Shown: one piece after another, positions 1-7,589 of the stretch
Position numbering within the stretch: position 1 is the stretch's first letter
Layout: each line of letters opens with the position of its first letter
Assembly (NCBI RefSeq): GCF_049994905.1
Contig: NZ_CP188258.1
Span: 1,364,001 to 1,428,000, forward strand
Length of the DNA stretch: 64,000 nt
Reading direction: 5' to 3'
Origin: Diaminobutyricibacter sp049994905
GTDB lineage: Bacteria > Actinomycetota > Actinomycetes > Actinomycetales > Microbacteriaceae
The notes under the pieces: model-generated
The model's database searches: none
Told to the model about the DNA's origin: nothing
Seen by the model: the letters and a program-made list of their open reading frames with translations, nothing else
Translations under genes and position numbers: made by a program

Positions 1-810
1 TTCCTCGGCGGGATCGAGCCGGGCGCCATGCCACCGCTGCACAAGTATCTCGGCAACCCGGTGCTCTCGTCGATCGGCCGGCTGTTCTTCAAGTCGCCCA
101 TCCGGGATTTCCACTGCGGACTGCGGGGTTTCAACCGCCAGAAGATGCTCGACCTCCACCTCCAGACCACGGGAATGGAGTTCGCGAGCGAGATGGTCGT
201 CAAGGCCTCCCTCGGGGGACGCCGCGTGAGCGAGGTGCCGACGACCCTGAAGAAGGATGGGCGTTCCCGGCCCCCGCACCTGCGCAGCTGGCGCGATGGC
301 TGGCGCCACCTGCGCTTCCTCCTCATCTTCAGCCCGCGCTGGCTCTTCCTCGTTCCCGGTGCGGTCGCCTTCGCCCTGGGCATCCTCGGCACGTTCGTCC
401 TGAGCTTCGGCCCGTTGGCGATCGGCGACGTCGGCTTCGACGTCGCCAGCCAGGTCTATCTGGCCGCACTCGCCGTCGTCGGGTACCAGGCCGTGATCTT
501 CGCGATTCTGTCCAAGATCTACGCGCAGCACGAGGGTTTCCGAATACCGCGTAGCCGCAACTTCGACCGGCTTGAGAGGCGGATCAGCCTCGAGTCGAGC
601 GCGGTCGCCGGTCTCATCCTGTTCGTGCTCGGTCTGGCCATCGCCGTCGCGCAACTGGTGATGTGGTCGAATGCCGGGTTCGGTGCGCTCCAGCTGGACC
701 AGACGGTCAGGACCGCCATCGGCGCCTCGCTGCTGATGATGCTCGGCGCCCAGACGATCATGGCGGGAATGTTTCTCGGCGTCCTCTCGGTGGTCCTGAA
801 GCGTTCGTGA
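1..810 (+). CDS. Polyprenyl-phosphate sugar synthase-like family 2 glycosyltransferase, 5' end cut off
   Basis: The frame is open from base 1 with no start, so the N-terminal nucleotide-sugar binding part lies outside the window; 269 codons remain. The visible start reads PGAMPPLHKYLGNPVLS, then FHCGLRGF, which is the C-terminal half of the GT2 fold as in dolichol- or undecaprenyl-phosphate mannose/glucose synthases. After it come four hydrophobic segments (about residues 115-140, 152-172, 200-220 and 233-265 of the visible part), giving a membrane-anchored enzyme. By family knowledge it would load a sugar onto a lipid carrier on the inner face of the membrane. The next glycosyltransferase starts 1 base after its stop, so the two are probably co-transcribed. 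The exact sugar cannot be read from the sequence. Confidence 0.8.
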   Translation, partial: FLGGIEPGAMPPLHKYLGNPVLSSIGRLFFKSPIRDFHCGLRGFNRQKMLDLHLQTTGMEFASEMVVKASLGGRRVSEVPTTLKKDGRSRPPHLRSWRDGWRHLRFLLIFSPRWLFLVPGAVAFALGILGTFVLSFGPLAIGDVGFDVASQVYLAALAVVGYQAVIFAILSKIYAQHEGFRIPRSRNFDRLERRISLESSAVAGLILFVLGLAIAVAQLVMWSNAGFGALQLDQTVRTAIGASLLMMLGAQTIMAGMFLGVLSVVLKRS

Positions 811-811
811 T

Positions 812-1798
812 ATGACCGCAGAGATCTCGGTCGCCCTGTGCACGTACAACGGGGCCGCCTACGTCGAGGCCCAGGTGCAGAGCATCCTCCGCCAGACGCG
901 CGTGCCCGACGAGATCGTCATCTCCGACGACGGATCCACGGACGGAACACTCGGGGTCGTCGCCTCCACCGTCGACGGAGGCGCTGCGATTGGAGTATCG
1001 CCGGACGTCGTCGTGCTGGCCGGCACGACGCCGTCGGGGGTGACCGCCAACTTCGAACGCGCCGTCGCCAGGACGACCCGGCCCCTGATTGCGCTCAGCG
1101 ACCAGGACGACGTCTGGCACCCGGACCGGCTCGAACGGCTGGCGGAGCGGTTCGACGACGGCGGGCTGACCTTCCTGCACACGGATGCGCGGCTCGTCGA
1201 CGAAGACGGCGCACCGCTCGACGCCACGCTCTTCGAGACCCTCGAACTCTCCGACGAAGAACTGCGCCTGGAGGAGGAGGGTCGCGCGTTCGAAGCGCTG
1301 CTCCGGCGCAACCTCGCGACGGGCGCCACAGTCGTGTTCCGTCGCGAACTCCTCACCAGCGCGCGGCCGTTCCCGCCGGAGTGGGTGCACGACGAATGGC
1401 TCGCGGTCGTCGCGGCCGCGACCGGCCGGGTCGGCGTGGTGCGCGAGGCGACGATCGACTACCGCCAGCACGGACGCAACCAGATCGGCGTGACCGAGCC
1501 GACCCTGCGCTACAAGGTGTCGCGCGTCCTCGAGCCGCGCGGCGACCGCAACACGAAGCTCGCGCAGCAGTTCGCCGTTCTTGCGGACCGCCTCGGTGCG
1601 CTCGGTGACGCTGTCCCTGGTGCATATGTGAGCGCGGCACGGCAGAAAGCGGACTTCGAGGCGAAGCGTGCGGCGATGGCGCCGAATCGCCTGCGACGGG
1701 TCGGTGCCGTTTTCGGGCTCGCCCGCCGGGGACTCTACGGGCGGTTCGCCAGCCGCGGTCGCTCGGACATCATCCGCGACCTCCTGCAGCCGGCTTAG
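812..1798 (+). CDS. Glycosyltransferase family 2
   Basis: A 328-residue GT-A glycosyltransferase. The N-terminus ISVALCTYNGAAYVEAQ and the nucleotide-binding SDDGSTDGT motif (about residues 38-46) are classic GT2, followed by ALSDQDDVWHPDRL carrying the metal-binding acidic cluster (about residues 94-107). No membrane segment is seen, so it is cytosolic or peripheral. It starts one base after the upstream synthase stop, which suggests one transcript. It probably adds a sugar (the SDQDD type is common in rhamnosyl transferases) to a cell-surface polysaccharide, but donor and acceptor are inference. Its last 29 bases overlap the end of the opposite-strand polymerase gene. Confidence 0.88.
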   Translation: MTAEISVALCTYNGAAYVEAQVQSILRQTRVPDEIVISDDGSTDGTLGVVASTVDGGAAIGVSPDVVVLAGTTPSGVTANFERAVARTTRPLIALSDQDDVWHPDRLERLAERFDDGGLTFLHTDARLVDEDGAPLDATLFETLELSDEELRLEEEGRAFEALLRRNLATGATVVFRRELLTSARPFPPEWVHDEWLAVVAAATGRVGVVREATIDYRQHGRNQIGVTEPTLRYKVSRVLEPRGDRNTKLAQQFAVLADRLGALGDAVPGAYVSAARQKADFEAKRAAMAPNRLRRVGAVFGLARRGLYGRFASRGRSDIIRDLLQPA

Positions 1799-3080
1799 GT
1801 TCGTGCCGGGGCAGTGCGCTTCGCCAGCTCATGCCCTGTGAGGCCTTGACCGCGCAGACGACCAGCAGGAGCCAGCCGGATTCGACGAGGATCGAGCTCT
1901 CGAACACGCTGGTCACGAGCAGGGCGACGAGCACGAGCGGCGCCCAGACGTAGACCACGCTGCGCTTGTTGGAGGCGAGCAGCCAGGATCGGCCGAACGC
2001 GAGCGCGATGAGAGCCACGAAGAGGATGACGCCGATCAGGCCGACCTGGAGGTAGACGTCGAGGTAGGCGTTCAGCCCGTTCGCGTGCTCGGCGCCCGCG
2101 TTCGCCTGGATGGCGGTGAACGGGTAGAGGTCTTCCGGCCATCCGCCGACCCACCCCCAGCCGAGGATCTGGTTGACCGGGATGAGCTGCCAGATCTGGA
2201 TCCACAGCCGGTACCGCACCGAGAAGTCGGCACGCGCGTTCAGCAGGTCGATCACGCGCGTGCGGTAGACGTACGCCAGCACCAGGGCGAGCACCGTGAT
2301 GGCAGCCAGGCCCAGCTGGTAGTACCGGCGCTGGGATGCCGGCACTTTGCGCACCGCGTAAAGCGCCAGGGTCGCGAGTCCCACGATGACCGAGACAGCG
2401 GCGATGACGGGGGAGTGGGCGAGGAGGATGCAGAGAACCGCGAGTGCGATGCTCGCGGTCGCCGTCGCAGGCCGCACCGAGCGGGTGCGAAGCTCGACGA
2501 GAAAGGTCACGAAGGCGATGAGCGCGACGATGCTGATCGCGTTGCGGCTGCCGAAGAGCCCCTGGATCGGACCGCCGAGCGCGATGTTGCCCTGGATGCC
2601 GAGGAACCGGATGGGCAGGTCGATCAGCAGGCCGCTCAGCACCTCGAGGGCGAGCGACACCGTCAGCAGCACGCGCAGGACGTCGCCGACGACCCGTACG
2701 ATCTGGATCGCATCACGCACGAGCGCGATGTAGATGCCCAGGAAAGCGAAGGTCAGCTGGTAGCCGATGCCGGCGAAAGACGCCCACTGGTACGAGCTCC
2801 AGAGGATCGAGAGCGCGCACCAGCCGACGAAGACGAGGATCGAGATCGGCAGCAGTCCGTGCCACTCGATCGTCTCCCGCTGGGCGATGAACGAGATCGC
2901 CGCGAGGAGGACGAGGGCGGCGAGTGCCCCGATGAGCCCGGGCCAGCCCATCACGCTGCGAATGGCGTGGGTCGAGAATCCCACACCGACCGCGACGAGC
3001 GACAGGGCTGAGGCGAAGCGCGCCGAGCCGAAGAATTCCGTGAGGGCGGCCGGCACCAGGGGTCGACGGGTCACGGCCAT
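1770..3080 (-). CDS. O-antigen ligase/Wzy-like polysaccharide polymerase (copy 1)
   Basis: A 436-residue protein dominated by about ten to twelve hydrophobic segments, with a larger outside loop near residues 290-340 containing NQILGWGWVGGW and HANGLNAYLDVYLQVG. This arrangement (polytopic membrane protein with a Trp/Gly-rich periplasmic loop followed by an H-N-xx-L motif) is that of the Wzy_C/O-antigen ligase superfamily. It would polymerise or attach lipid-linked glycan repeats on the outer face of the membrane. It is clearly a paralogue of the next gene upstream, sharing the ILGWGWV and YLDV(Y/W)(L)Q(L/V)G blocks. Start ATG at 3080 is preceded by TAGGAT with a 6-base gap, suggesting a leaderless start; that TAG is also the stop codon of the upstream copy. 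Confidence 0.8.
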   Translation of the reverse strand: MAVTRRPLVPAALTEFFGSARFASALSLVAVGVGFSTHAIRSVMGWPGLIGALAALVLLAAISFIAQRETIEWHGLLPISILVFVGWCALSILWSSYQWASFAGIGYQLTFAFLGIYIALVRDAIQIVRVVGDVLRVLLTVSLALEVLSGLLIDLPIRFLGIQGNIALGGPIQGLFGSRNAISIVALIAFVTFLVELRTRSVRPATATASIALAVLCILLAHSPVIAAVSVIVGLATLALYAVRKVPASQRRYYQLGLAAITVLALVLAYVYRTRVIDLLNARADFSVRYRLWIQIWQLIPVNQILGWGWVGGWPEDLYPFTAIQANAGAEHANGLNAYLDVYLQVGLIGVILFVALIALAFGRSWLLASNKRSVVYVWAPLVLVALLVTSVFESSILVESGWLLLVVCAVKASQGMSWRSALPRHEPKPAAGGRG

Positions 3081-3086
3081 GCGCCA

Positions 3087-3092
3087 ATCCTA
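3087..3092 (-). promoter_or_regulatory. Leaderless-type -10 box of wzy-like copy 1
   Basis: On the minus strand TAGGAT is followed by 6 bases and then ATG, the layout of an actinobacterial leaderless promoter. The first three bases are the TAG stop of the upstream gene, so copy 1 could be transcribed on its own from inside the end of copy 2. No clear -35 box was found. Confidence 0.45.
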
Positions 3093-4376
3093 CGGCGCGG
3101 CACGTTTCGTCTTCACGGATACGACGACCAGGATCATCCAGCCCGCCTCGACCAGCATCCTGCTCTCGGCTGCGCTCTGGGCGATGAGTGCTGCGATGAG
3201 CAGCAGGGGCAGCAGCGTAAGTGCCGTGTACGGCAGGTCGTCGACGAGGGCGACGCGCGGCCGGTCGACCGCGAGGAACCAGCTGCGCTTCAGGGTGGTG
3301 ACGACCAGCAGGATGAAGATGACGAGCCCGACGACGCCCAGCTGGAACCAGACGTCAAGCCAGGCGTTGTGCGCCTGCAGGTAGGTGACCCCCTTGCGCA
3401 CGGCGAGGGTTGTGAACGGTTCGACCCACGGCGCCCAGTAGCTCACCCATCCCCAGCCGAACACCGGCCTCTGGGAGGCGAGGGCCGTGACCGCGTGCCA
3501 GATGTCGAGGCGGCCCGTCAGGTCCTCGCTCTTGCCGAACAGCTTGAGGAGCTGGCCCGAGAAGACCCAGACGGCGGCGACGCTGAGCACGACGGCGCCG
3601 AGCATGGTCAGGTAGACCGGGCGTCGGCGGTCGGGCCGCACCCGGCGCATCCACAGCGCGAAAAGCAGCACAACGACGGTGAACACGGCGGCGATGATCA
3701 CCGTGGCAGAGCGGGTGAGCACCAAGGTGAGGCCGGCGACGGCCAGCCACGCGATCCCGGAGCCGCGCCGCACGACGCCGTCGGCGAGCTGGATGCCGAA
3801 GACGACGAGTGCGAGAAGGGCGACCATGGCAAGCAGGTTGCTGTTGCCCTGGATGCCCTGGATCTGGCCGCCGTGGAAGAGGAGTCCCCGACTCCAGTAG
3901 AAGGCCTGGGGTACCTTTTCGCTGCCATAGGCGGTCCAGAACGGCAGGACCGGATGGCGCACGAATGCGGCGACGACGAACTCGAACAGCAGGGAGAGCC
4001 CCAGGATCCAGCGGAAAGCGTGCGACAGCGACCGCAGCAGCTGTGGCCACTCGAGGCAGAGGGCGAGGAACAGGGCCGCGATGGTCGTGCACCACTGCAG
4101 CCCGACGCCGAGTGCGCTCGCGCCCGGATAGTCCGACCAGGCGATCGAGAGGGTGGCGAGCAGCAGGAACAGGGCGAGCGTCACCGGCAGCCGGCGCCAG
4201 AGCAGCGGCGGGCGGATGCGCACCAGCAGCACAATGCTGCCGACCACCAGCGCGGCCGCGATCACGCCCCAGCCGTACCAGCTCAGCGTGTTGCGCCAGA
4301 AGTCGCCGGCGAACAGCGTGAAGACCAGCAGGGTCGAGAACGCGCTGACAGCGATCGGTTTACGCGCAGTGCTCAT
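3090..4376 (-). CDS. O-antigen ligase/Wzy-like polysaccharide polymerase (copy 2)
   Basis: A 428-residue polytopic membrane protein of the same type as its downstream neighbour. It has about eleven hydrophobic segments and a large loop (about residues 280-350) with PVFGWGWVSYW and LQAHNAWLDVWFQLG; the H-N-A-W-L motif is typical of the ligase/polymerase family. The two proteins align over the loop and the following KRSW(L/F)LA segment, so they look like an old tandem duplication that has diverged. The gap between them is 9 bases. Role by family: joining or ligating glycan units at the membrane surface; which polymer is unknown. ATG 4376 is preceded by TAGCCT and 6 bases (4383-4388), again leaderless in layout. 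Confidence 0.8.
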   Translation of the reverse strand: MSTARKPIAVSAFSTLLVFTLFAGDFWRNTLSWYGWGVIAAALVVGSIVLLVRIRPPLLWRRLPVTLALFLLLATLSIAWSDYPGASALGVGLQWCTTIAALFLALCLEWPQLLRSLSHAFRWILGLSLLFEFVVAAFVRHPVLPFWTAYGSEKVPQAFYWSRGLLFHGGQIQGIQGNSNLLAMVALLALVVFGIQLADGVVRRGSGIAWLAVAGLTLVLTRSATVIIAAVFTVVVLLFALWMRRVRPDRRRPVYLTMLGAVVLSVAAVWVFSGQLLKLFGKSEDLTGRLDIWHAVTALASQRPVFGWGWVSYWAPWVEPFTTLAVRKGVTYLQAHNAWLDVWFQLGVVGLVIFILLVVTTLKRSWFLAVDRPRVALVDDLPYTALTLLPLLLIAALIAQSAAESRMLVEAGWMILVVVSVKTKRAAP

Positions 4377-4382
4377 TGGGCA

Positions 4383-4388
4383 AGGCTA
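4383..4388 (-). promoter_or_regulatory. Leaderless-type -10 box of wzy-like copy 2
   Basis: Minus-strand TAGCCT followed by 6 bases and the ATG at 4376. It lies in the 17-base gap after the acyl-CoA dehydrogenase stop, so the polysaccharide genes may be transcribed separately from that metabolic gene. Confidence 0.45.
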
Positions 4389-4393
4389 TTGGA

Positions 4394-5572
4394 TCAGGCG
4401 AAGGCGGCCTTGCCGGTGATGCTGCGGCCCACGATGAGGGTGTTCATCTCACGGGTGCCCTCATACGAGTAGACCGCCTCCGCGTCGGCGAAGAACCGGA
4501 TGACGTCGTAGTCGATCACGATTCCGTTGCCGCCCAGGATCTCGCGGCACCACGAGACCGTCTCGCGCATCCGCGAGGTGGCGAAGGCTTTGGCGAGGGC
4601 GGAGTGCTCGTCGCGCTGCTCGCCCTGGTCGAGCATCTCGGAGACCCGTGTGCACACGCCGATGCTCGCGGTGATGTTGCCGAGCGACTTCACCAGCAGG
4701 TCCTGGATGAGCTGGTGCGAGGCCAGCGGCTTGCCGAACTGCACCCGCTCCGTCGCATACCGCAGGGCGGCTTCGTAGGCACCGACGGCGACTCCGATGG
4801 CGGACCACGCGACCTCGGCCCTGGTCTGCCGGAGCACCTTCGCGGTGTCCTTGAAGCTGTTCGCCTCCTGGAGGCGCAGGCTTTCGGGAACGACGACGTT
4901 CTCAAGAGTGATATCGGCGTTCTGCACCATCCGGAGCGACTGCTTGCCTTCGATCTTCGTCGCCGTATAGCCCGGGGTCGACGTCGGAACGATGAACCCT
5001 TTGACCTGGCCGTCTTCTGCGCTCTTCGCCCAGATGATCGTGATGTCGCTGAAGGTGGCGTTTCCGATCCACCGCTTCGACCCGTTGAGCACCCAGTCGT
5101 CGCCCGAGCGGGTCGCGATCGTCTGGAGGCCCTGGGCGGAGTCCGACCCCGACTGCGGCTCGGTGAGGCCGAACGCGCCGATCACTTCGCCCGAGGCGAG
5201 CTTCGGCAGCCACTCGGCGCGTTGCTCGGCCGAGCCGGTGAGCCCGAGAGCGCCCACGACGAGTCCGTTCTGGACGCCGACGTAGGTGCTCACGCTCGCG
5301 TCGACGCGGGCGAGTTCGAGGGCGACCCAGCCCCGGAAGACCGCGGAGTTCTCGAAGGCTTTCGTCTCGTCGAACCCAAGGCCGACGACATCCCTGCTGT
5401 GCAGGCCCGGGATGATGGATGCCGGGAACTCGGCTTTCTCCCAGTGCTCGTTGACAATCGGCTTGACGTCGTTCTCGAGATACCTGCGGAGCGCGGTGAT
5501 GAAATCCTTCTCGCGATCGGTGAGGAGGTTCTCGTAGCCGTAGAAGTCGCTTGCGAGTGTCTCGAATGCCAT
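4394..5572 (-). CDS. Acyl-CoA dehydrogenase (glutaryl-CoA dehydrogenase-like)
   Basis: A 392-residue flavoprotein of full family length. Visible blocks are GAFGLTEPQSGSD (FAD/substrate loop, about residues 133-145), the SKRWIGNATFSD segment, and at the C-terminus AVYSYEGTREMNTLIVGRSITG. The Glu in YEGT (about residue 371) sits where the catalytic base of glutaryl-CoA dehydrogenase lies, and the REMNTLIVGR ending also fits that subgroup better than short-chain enzymes. It would oxidise an acyl-CoA to the 2-enoyl-CoA, passing electrons to ETF; the substrate is not certain. A GGAGCAGAC ribosome site precedes the ATG, and TAGGCT (5608-5613) with TTGCCG (5630-5635) is a possible promoter. Confidence 0.85.
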   Translation of the reverse strand: MAFETLASDFYGYENLLTDREKDFITALRRYLENDVKPIVNEHWEKAEFPASIIPGLHSRDVVGLGFDETKAFENSAVFRGWVALELARVDASVSTYVGVQNGLVVGALGLTGSAEQRAEWLPKLASGEVIGAFGLTEPQSGSDSAQGLQTIATRSGDDWVLNGSKRWIGNATFSDITIIWAKSAEDGQVKGFIVPTSTPGYTATKIEGKQSLRMVQNADITLENVVVPESLRLQEANSFKDTAKVLRQTRAEVAWSAIGVAVGAYEAALRYATERVQFGKPLASHQLIQDLLVKSLGNITASIGVCTRVSEMLDQGEQRDEHSALAKAFATSRMRETVSWCREILGGNGIVIDYDVIRFFADAEAVYSYEGTREMNTLIVGRSITGKAAFA

Positions 5573-5607
5573 GTCTGCTCCGTTGCCTTGAAGTCGGTCC
5601 GCAGGTC

Positions 5608-5635
5608 AGCCTATTGAGGCGCGCGGGGGCGGCAA
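5608..5635 (-). promoter_or_regulatory. Possible promoter of the acyl-CoA dehydrogenase gene
   Basis: Minus-strand TTGCCG (5630-5635), a 16-base spacer and TAGGCT (5608-5613). It leaves a leader of about 30 bases carrying the GGAGCAGAC ribosome site. The match to consensus is only partial. Confidence 0.35.
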
Positions 5636-5680
5636 AAGCGGTTGGTAGTTTGGTCTAACGATCGAAAGGGACCGTCACGG

Positions 5681-6931
5681 ATGTTTGTGCGCATCGGCAA
5701 CACCCCTCGCGACTACGCGTGGGGATCCACGACCGCCATCGCGGAGCTCCTCGGACGCGCCCCGTCCGGCGCTCCGGAGGCCGAGCTGTGGCTGGGCGCC
5801 CATCCGGGGTCGCCGAGTGCGATCCTCGATCCGTCGCAGACCGACGGTGCACGTGACCTGGCGGAGTGGATCCAGCGGGAGCCGCGCCGGGCCCTGGGGG
5901 CAGGCGGTACGAACGGCGAGCTGACCCGCCTGCCCTACCTCATGAAGGTCCTCGCAGCGGCCGGACCGCTGTCGCTCCAGGCGCACCCGTCTGCCGCGCA
6001 GGCCAGGGAAGGGTTCGCTCGCGAGAACGCCCTGGGTCTTCCGCTGGATTCCCCCGACCGCAATTACAAGGACCCCTTTCACAAGCCCGAGCTGATCTAT
6101 GCGCTGAGCGAGTCGTTCGACGCGCTCAGCGGCTACCGCGAGCCGGCGGTCAGCGCACAGGTGCTCGAGGCCATCGTCGGGTCGGCCTCCCGTGACGAAC
6201 AGGAACTCGTCGGCCTCCTGACGGCGCGTCTGCTGGCCGGCAGCGCGCGGGTCGCGCTGCGGGAGTCGACGGCGTGGCTGCTCAGCGGCGACGCCGATGT
6301 GCGGCTCCTGGTCGACGTCGTCGTTGCGGCCGCCGGCCGAATCGCAGACGGTGACGGTGTCGTTTCTGTGCCGGCCGAGGTGGCGTCGGCCGCCGACACC
6401 GTCGGGCTGCTCGCCCGGGCGTTCCCGGGGGACCCCGGCATCGTCCTCGCCCTTCTGCTCAACCGGACGACCCTGAAGCGCGGCGAGGTGCTCTACCTGC
6501 CCGCCGGAAACATCCACGCCTACCTCCACGGGCTCGGGGTCGAACTGATGGCGGCGTCCGACAACGTGCTGCGGGGTGGCCTGACCACCAAGCGCGTCGA
6601 TGTGCCGGAACTGCTCGCCGTGCTCGATTTCTCACCGTTCACCGTGACTCCCCTCACACCCGAATCGCCGGCGCAGGGCCTGGAGATCTACCGACCGGAC
6701 GTCGACGATTTCGCGCTTGACGTCGTACACCTCGACGCGTCCGCTCCCTCGACGGTCGTCGCGCTCCCCGGAGCTGCGACCGCGGTCTGCACAGCGGGTT
6801 CCGTCGAACTCCGGGGAGCCGGCACGGGCATCCGCCTGTCGCGCGGCGAAGCGGTGTTCGTGACGCCGGACGAGGTCGACCTCCGGATCTCGGGCGAGGG
6901 AACCGTCTTCATCGCCACCCCGAATGACTAG
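5681..6931 (+). CDS. manA: Mannose-6-phosphate isomerase, class I
   Basis: Interconverts fructose 6-phosphate and mannose 6-phosphate, feeding mannose 1-phosphate (ManB, downstream) and GDP-mannose synthesis. The N-terminus NTPRDYAWGS, the zinc-site blocks SLQAHPSAAQA and DPFHKPELIYAL, and the later YLPAGNIHAYLHGLGVELMAASDNVLRGGLT region (cupin core) are all present. I chose the ATG at 5681 (416 residues) rather than a TTG 39 bases upstream, because AAAGGG lies about 11 bases before it and the protein then begins MFVRIGNTPRDYAWG like its relatives. The C-terminal domain (about 330-416) is a second small cupin. The toxin-antitoxin promoter follows directly after its stop. Confidence 0.93.
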   Translation: MFVRIGNTPRDYAWGSTTAIAELLGRAPSGAPEAELWLGAHPGSPSAILDPSQTDGARDLAEWIQREPRRALGAGGTNGELTRLPYLMKVLAAAGPLSLQAHPSAAQAREGFARENALGLPLDSPDRNYKDPFHKPELIYALSESFDALSGYREPAVSAQVLEAIVGSASRDEQELVGLLTARLLAGSARVALRESTAWLLSGDADVRLLVDVVVAAAGRIADGDGVVSVPAEVASAADTVGLLARAFPGDPGIVLALLLNRTTLKRGEVLYLPAGNIHAYLHGLGVELMAASDNVLRGGLTTKRVDVPELLAVLDFSPFTVTPLTPESPAQGLEIYRPDVDDFALDVVHLDASAPSTVVALPGAATAVCTAGSVELRGAGTGIRLSRGEAVFVTPDEVDLRISGEGTVFIATPND

Positions 6932-6955
6932 GACGCATGGATCTCCGGCAGAGTC

Positions 6956-6991
6956 TTGCCCACCCGCCTGCTAAAATGTACAATTTAGCGG
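6956..6991 (+). promoter_or_regulatory. Promoter and operator of the toxin-antitoxin pair
   Basis: TTGCCC (6956-6961), a 17-base spacer and TACAAT (6979-6984) form a good promoter; the expected transcript start is the GTG at 6991, so the mRNA would be leaderless. Over the -10 box lies a near-perfect 16-base palindrome (6972-6987, 14 of 16 bases symmetrical) with TGTACA at its centre. TGTACA is the known core of YefM-YoeB operators, so this is very likely the autoregulation site. Confidence 0.65.
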
Positions 6992-7257
6992 TGGTCGCTA
7001 TTCCCGCAACTCAAGCCCGCCAGCGGTGGGCGCAAACGCTCGACGAGGCGCATCGCGCACCTGTGACGATCACTGAGCACGGCCGTGAGTCGGTGATGGT
7101 CATCGATTTCGAAGTAGCGAAGCGGGCGCTCCAGGCATTGGAAGACGCCGAGGATGCTGCTACTGCGGCCGAAGTCCATGCGGCGGTGGTTCGAGGAGAC
7201 GAGGAGATCGTTTCCCTCGAGGAAGTCGCGGACGAGCTCGGGATCGTTCTTGGCTGA
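6991..7257 (+). CDS. YefM/Phd-family antitoxin
   Basis: A small antitoxin of 88 residues if it starts at the GTG at 6991; an ATG at 6976 would add five residues but lies inside the operator. The sequence VAIPATQARQRWAQTLDEAHRAPVTITEHGRESVMVIDFEVAKRAL is split as VxxTQARQRW (DNA-binding N-terminus) and PVTITEHGRESVMV, the signature of Phd/YefM proteins. The acidic C-terminal part (about 45-88) would wrap the toxin. It overlaps the toxin gene by 8 bases, as expected for an antitoxin-first operon. It should bind the TGTACA palindrome over its own promoter and repress the pair, more tightly with toxin bound. Confidence 0.85.
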   Translation: MVAIPATQARQRWAQTLDEAHRAPVTITEHGRESVMVIDFEVAKRALQALEDAEDAATAAEVHAAVVRGDEEIVSLEEVADELGIVLG

Positions 7258-7522
7258 ACGCTATTCAGTCGTCCTGACCCGCCGCGCCGAGAAAGAGTTG
7301 GGCAAGCTCGATGGGAAAGCGCGTTCACGGATTGTCACTGCACTTGGCCTCTTGCGGGATGAGCCGCGACCTCCGACTGCGAAAGCGTTGACCGGGCACC
7401 CTGGATATCTGCGCGTGCGGGTGGGGGACCACCGCATCGTCTACGTCGTCGAAGGCGACCGGCTCCTTGTGCTCGTTCTAACGGTGGGTCATCGCAGAGA
7501 GATCTACCGGTCACTCCCGTAG
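7250..7522 (+). CDS. RelE/ParE-superfamily toxin (mRNA interferase type)
   Basis: Ninety residues from a TTG start at 7250, which overlaps the antitoxin stop by 8 bases (TTGGCTGA). The order YSVVLTRRAEKELGKLD, then LTGHPGYLRVRVGDHRIVYVVEGDRL, then VLTVGHRREIYR is that of the RelE/ParE fold; G-x-x-R-x-R-x-G-x-x-R(I/V)-x-Y and the final H-R-x-x-(I/V)-Y carry the catalytic or ribosome-contact basic residues of RelE-type toxins. By family it cleaves mRNA on the ribosome when free of antitoxin. No more upstream start is likely, because translation is coupled to the antitoxin. Whether it is RelE-like or ParE-like in target is not decidable by eye, though the C-terminal H-R pattern favours RelE. Confidence 0.85.
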   Translation: MAERYSVVLTRRAEKELGKLDGKARSRIVTALGLLRDEPRPPTAKALTGHPGYLRVRVGDHRIVYVVEGDRLLVLVLTVGHRREIYRSLP

Positions 7523-7550
7523 CCCACCGTTCCAAGCCAGTCCGCCACGA

Positions 7551-7583
7551 TAGGGTTTCTTGTTCGGTGAGCAGCGAGGAGGG
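7551..7583 (+). promoter_or_regulatory. Possible galE promoter and ribosome site
   Basis: TAGGGT (7551-7556) is a fair -10 box, giving a leader of about 27 bases that carries GAGGAGGG (7576-7583), 6 bases before the galE ATG. The -35 region is weak. Confidence 0.4.
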
Positions 7584-7589
7584 CGACGC

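Noticed and set aside
5642..5680. N-terminal extension of ManA from a TTG at 5642
   Set aside because: The added residues do not resemble the family and a ribosome site is placed correctly for ATG 5681.
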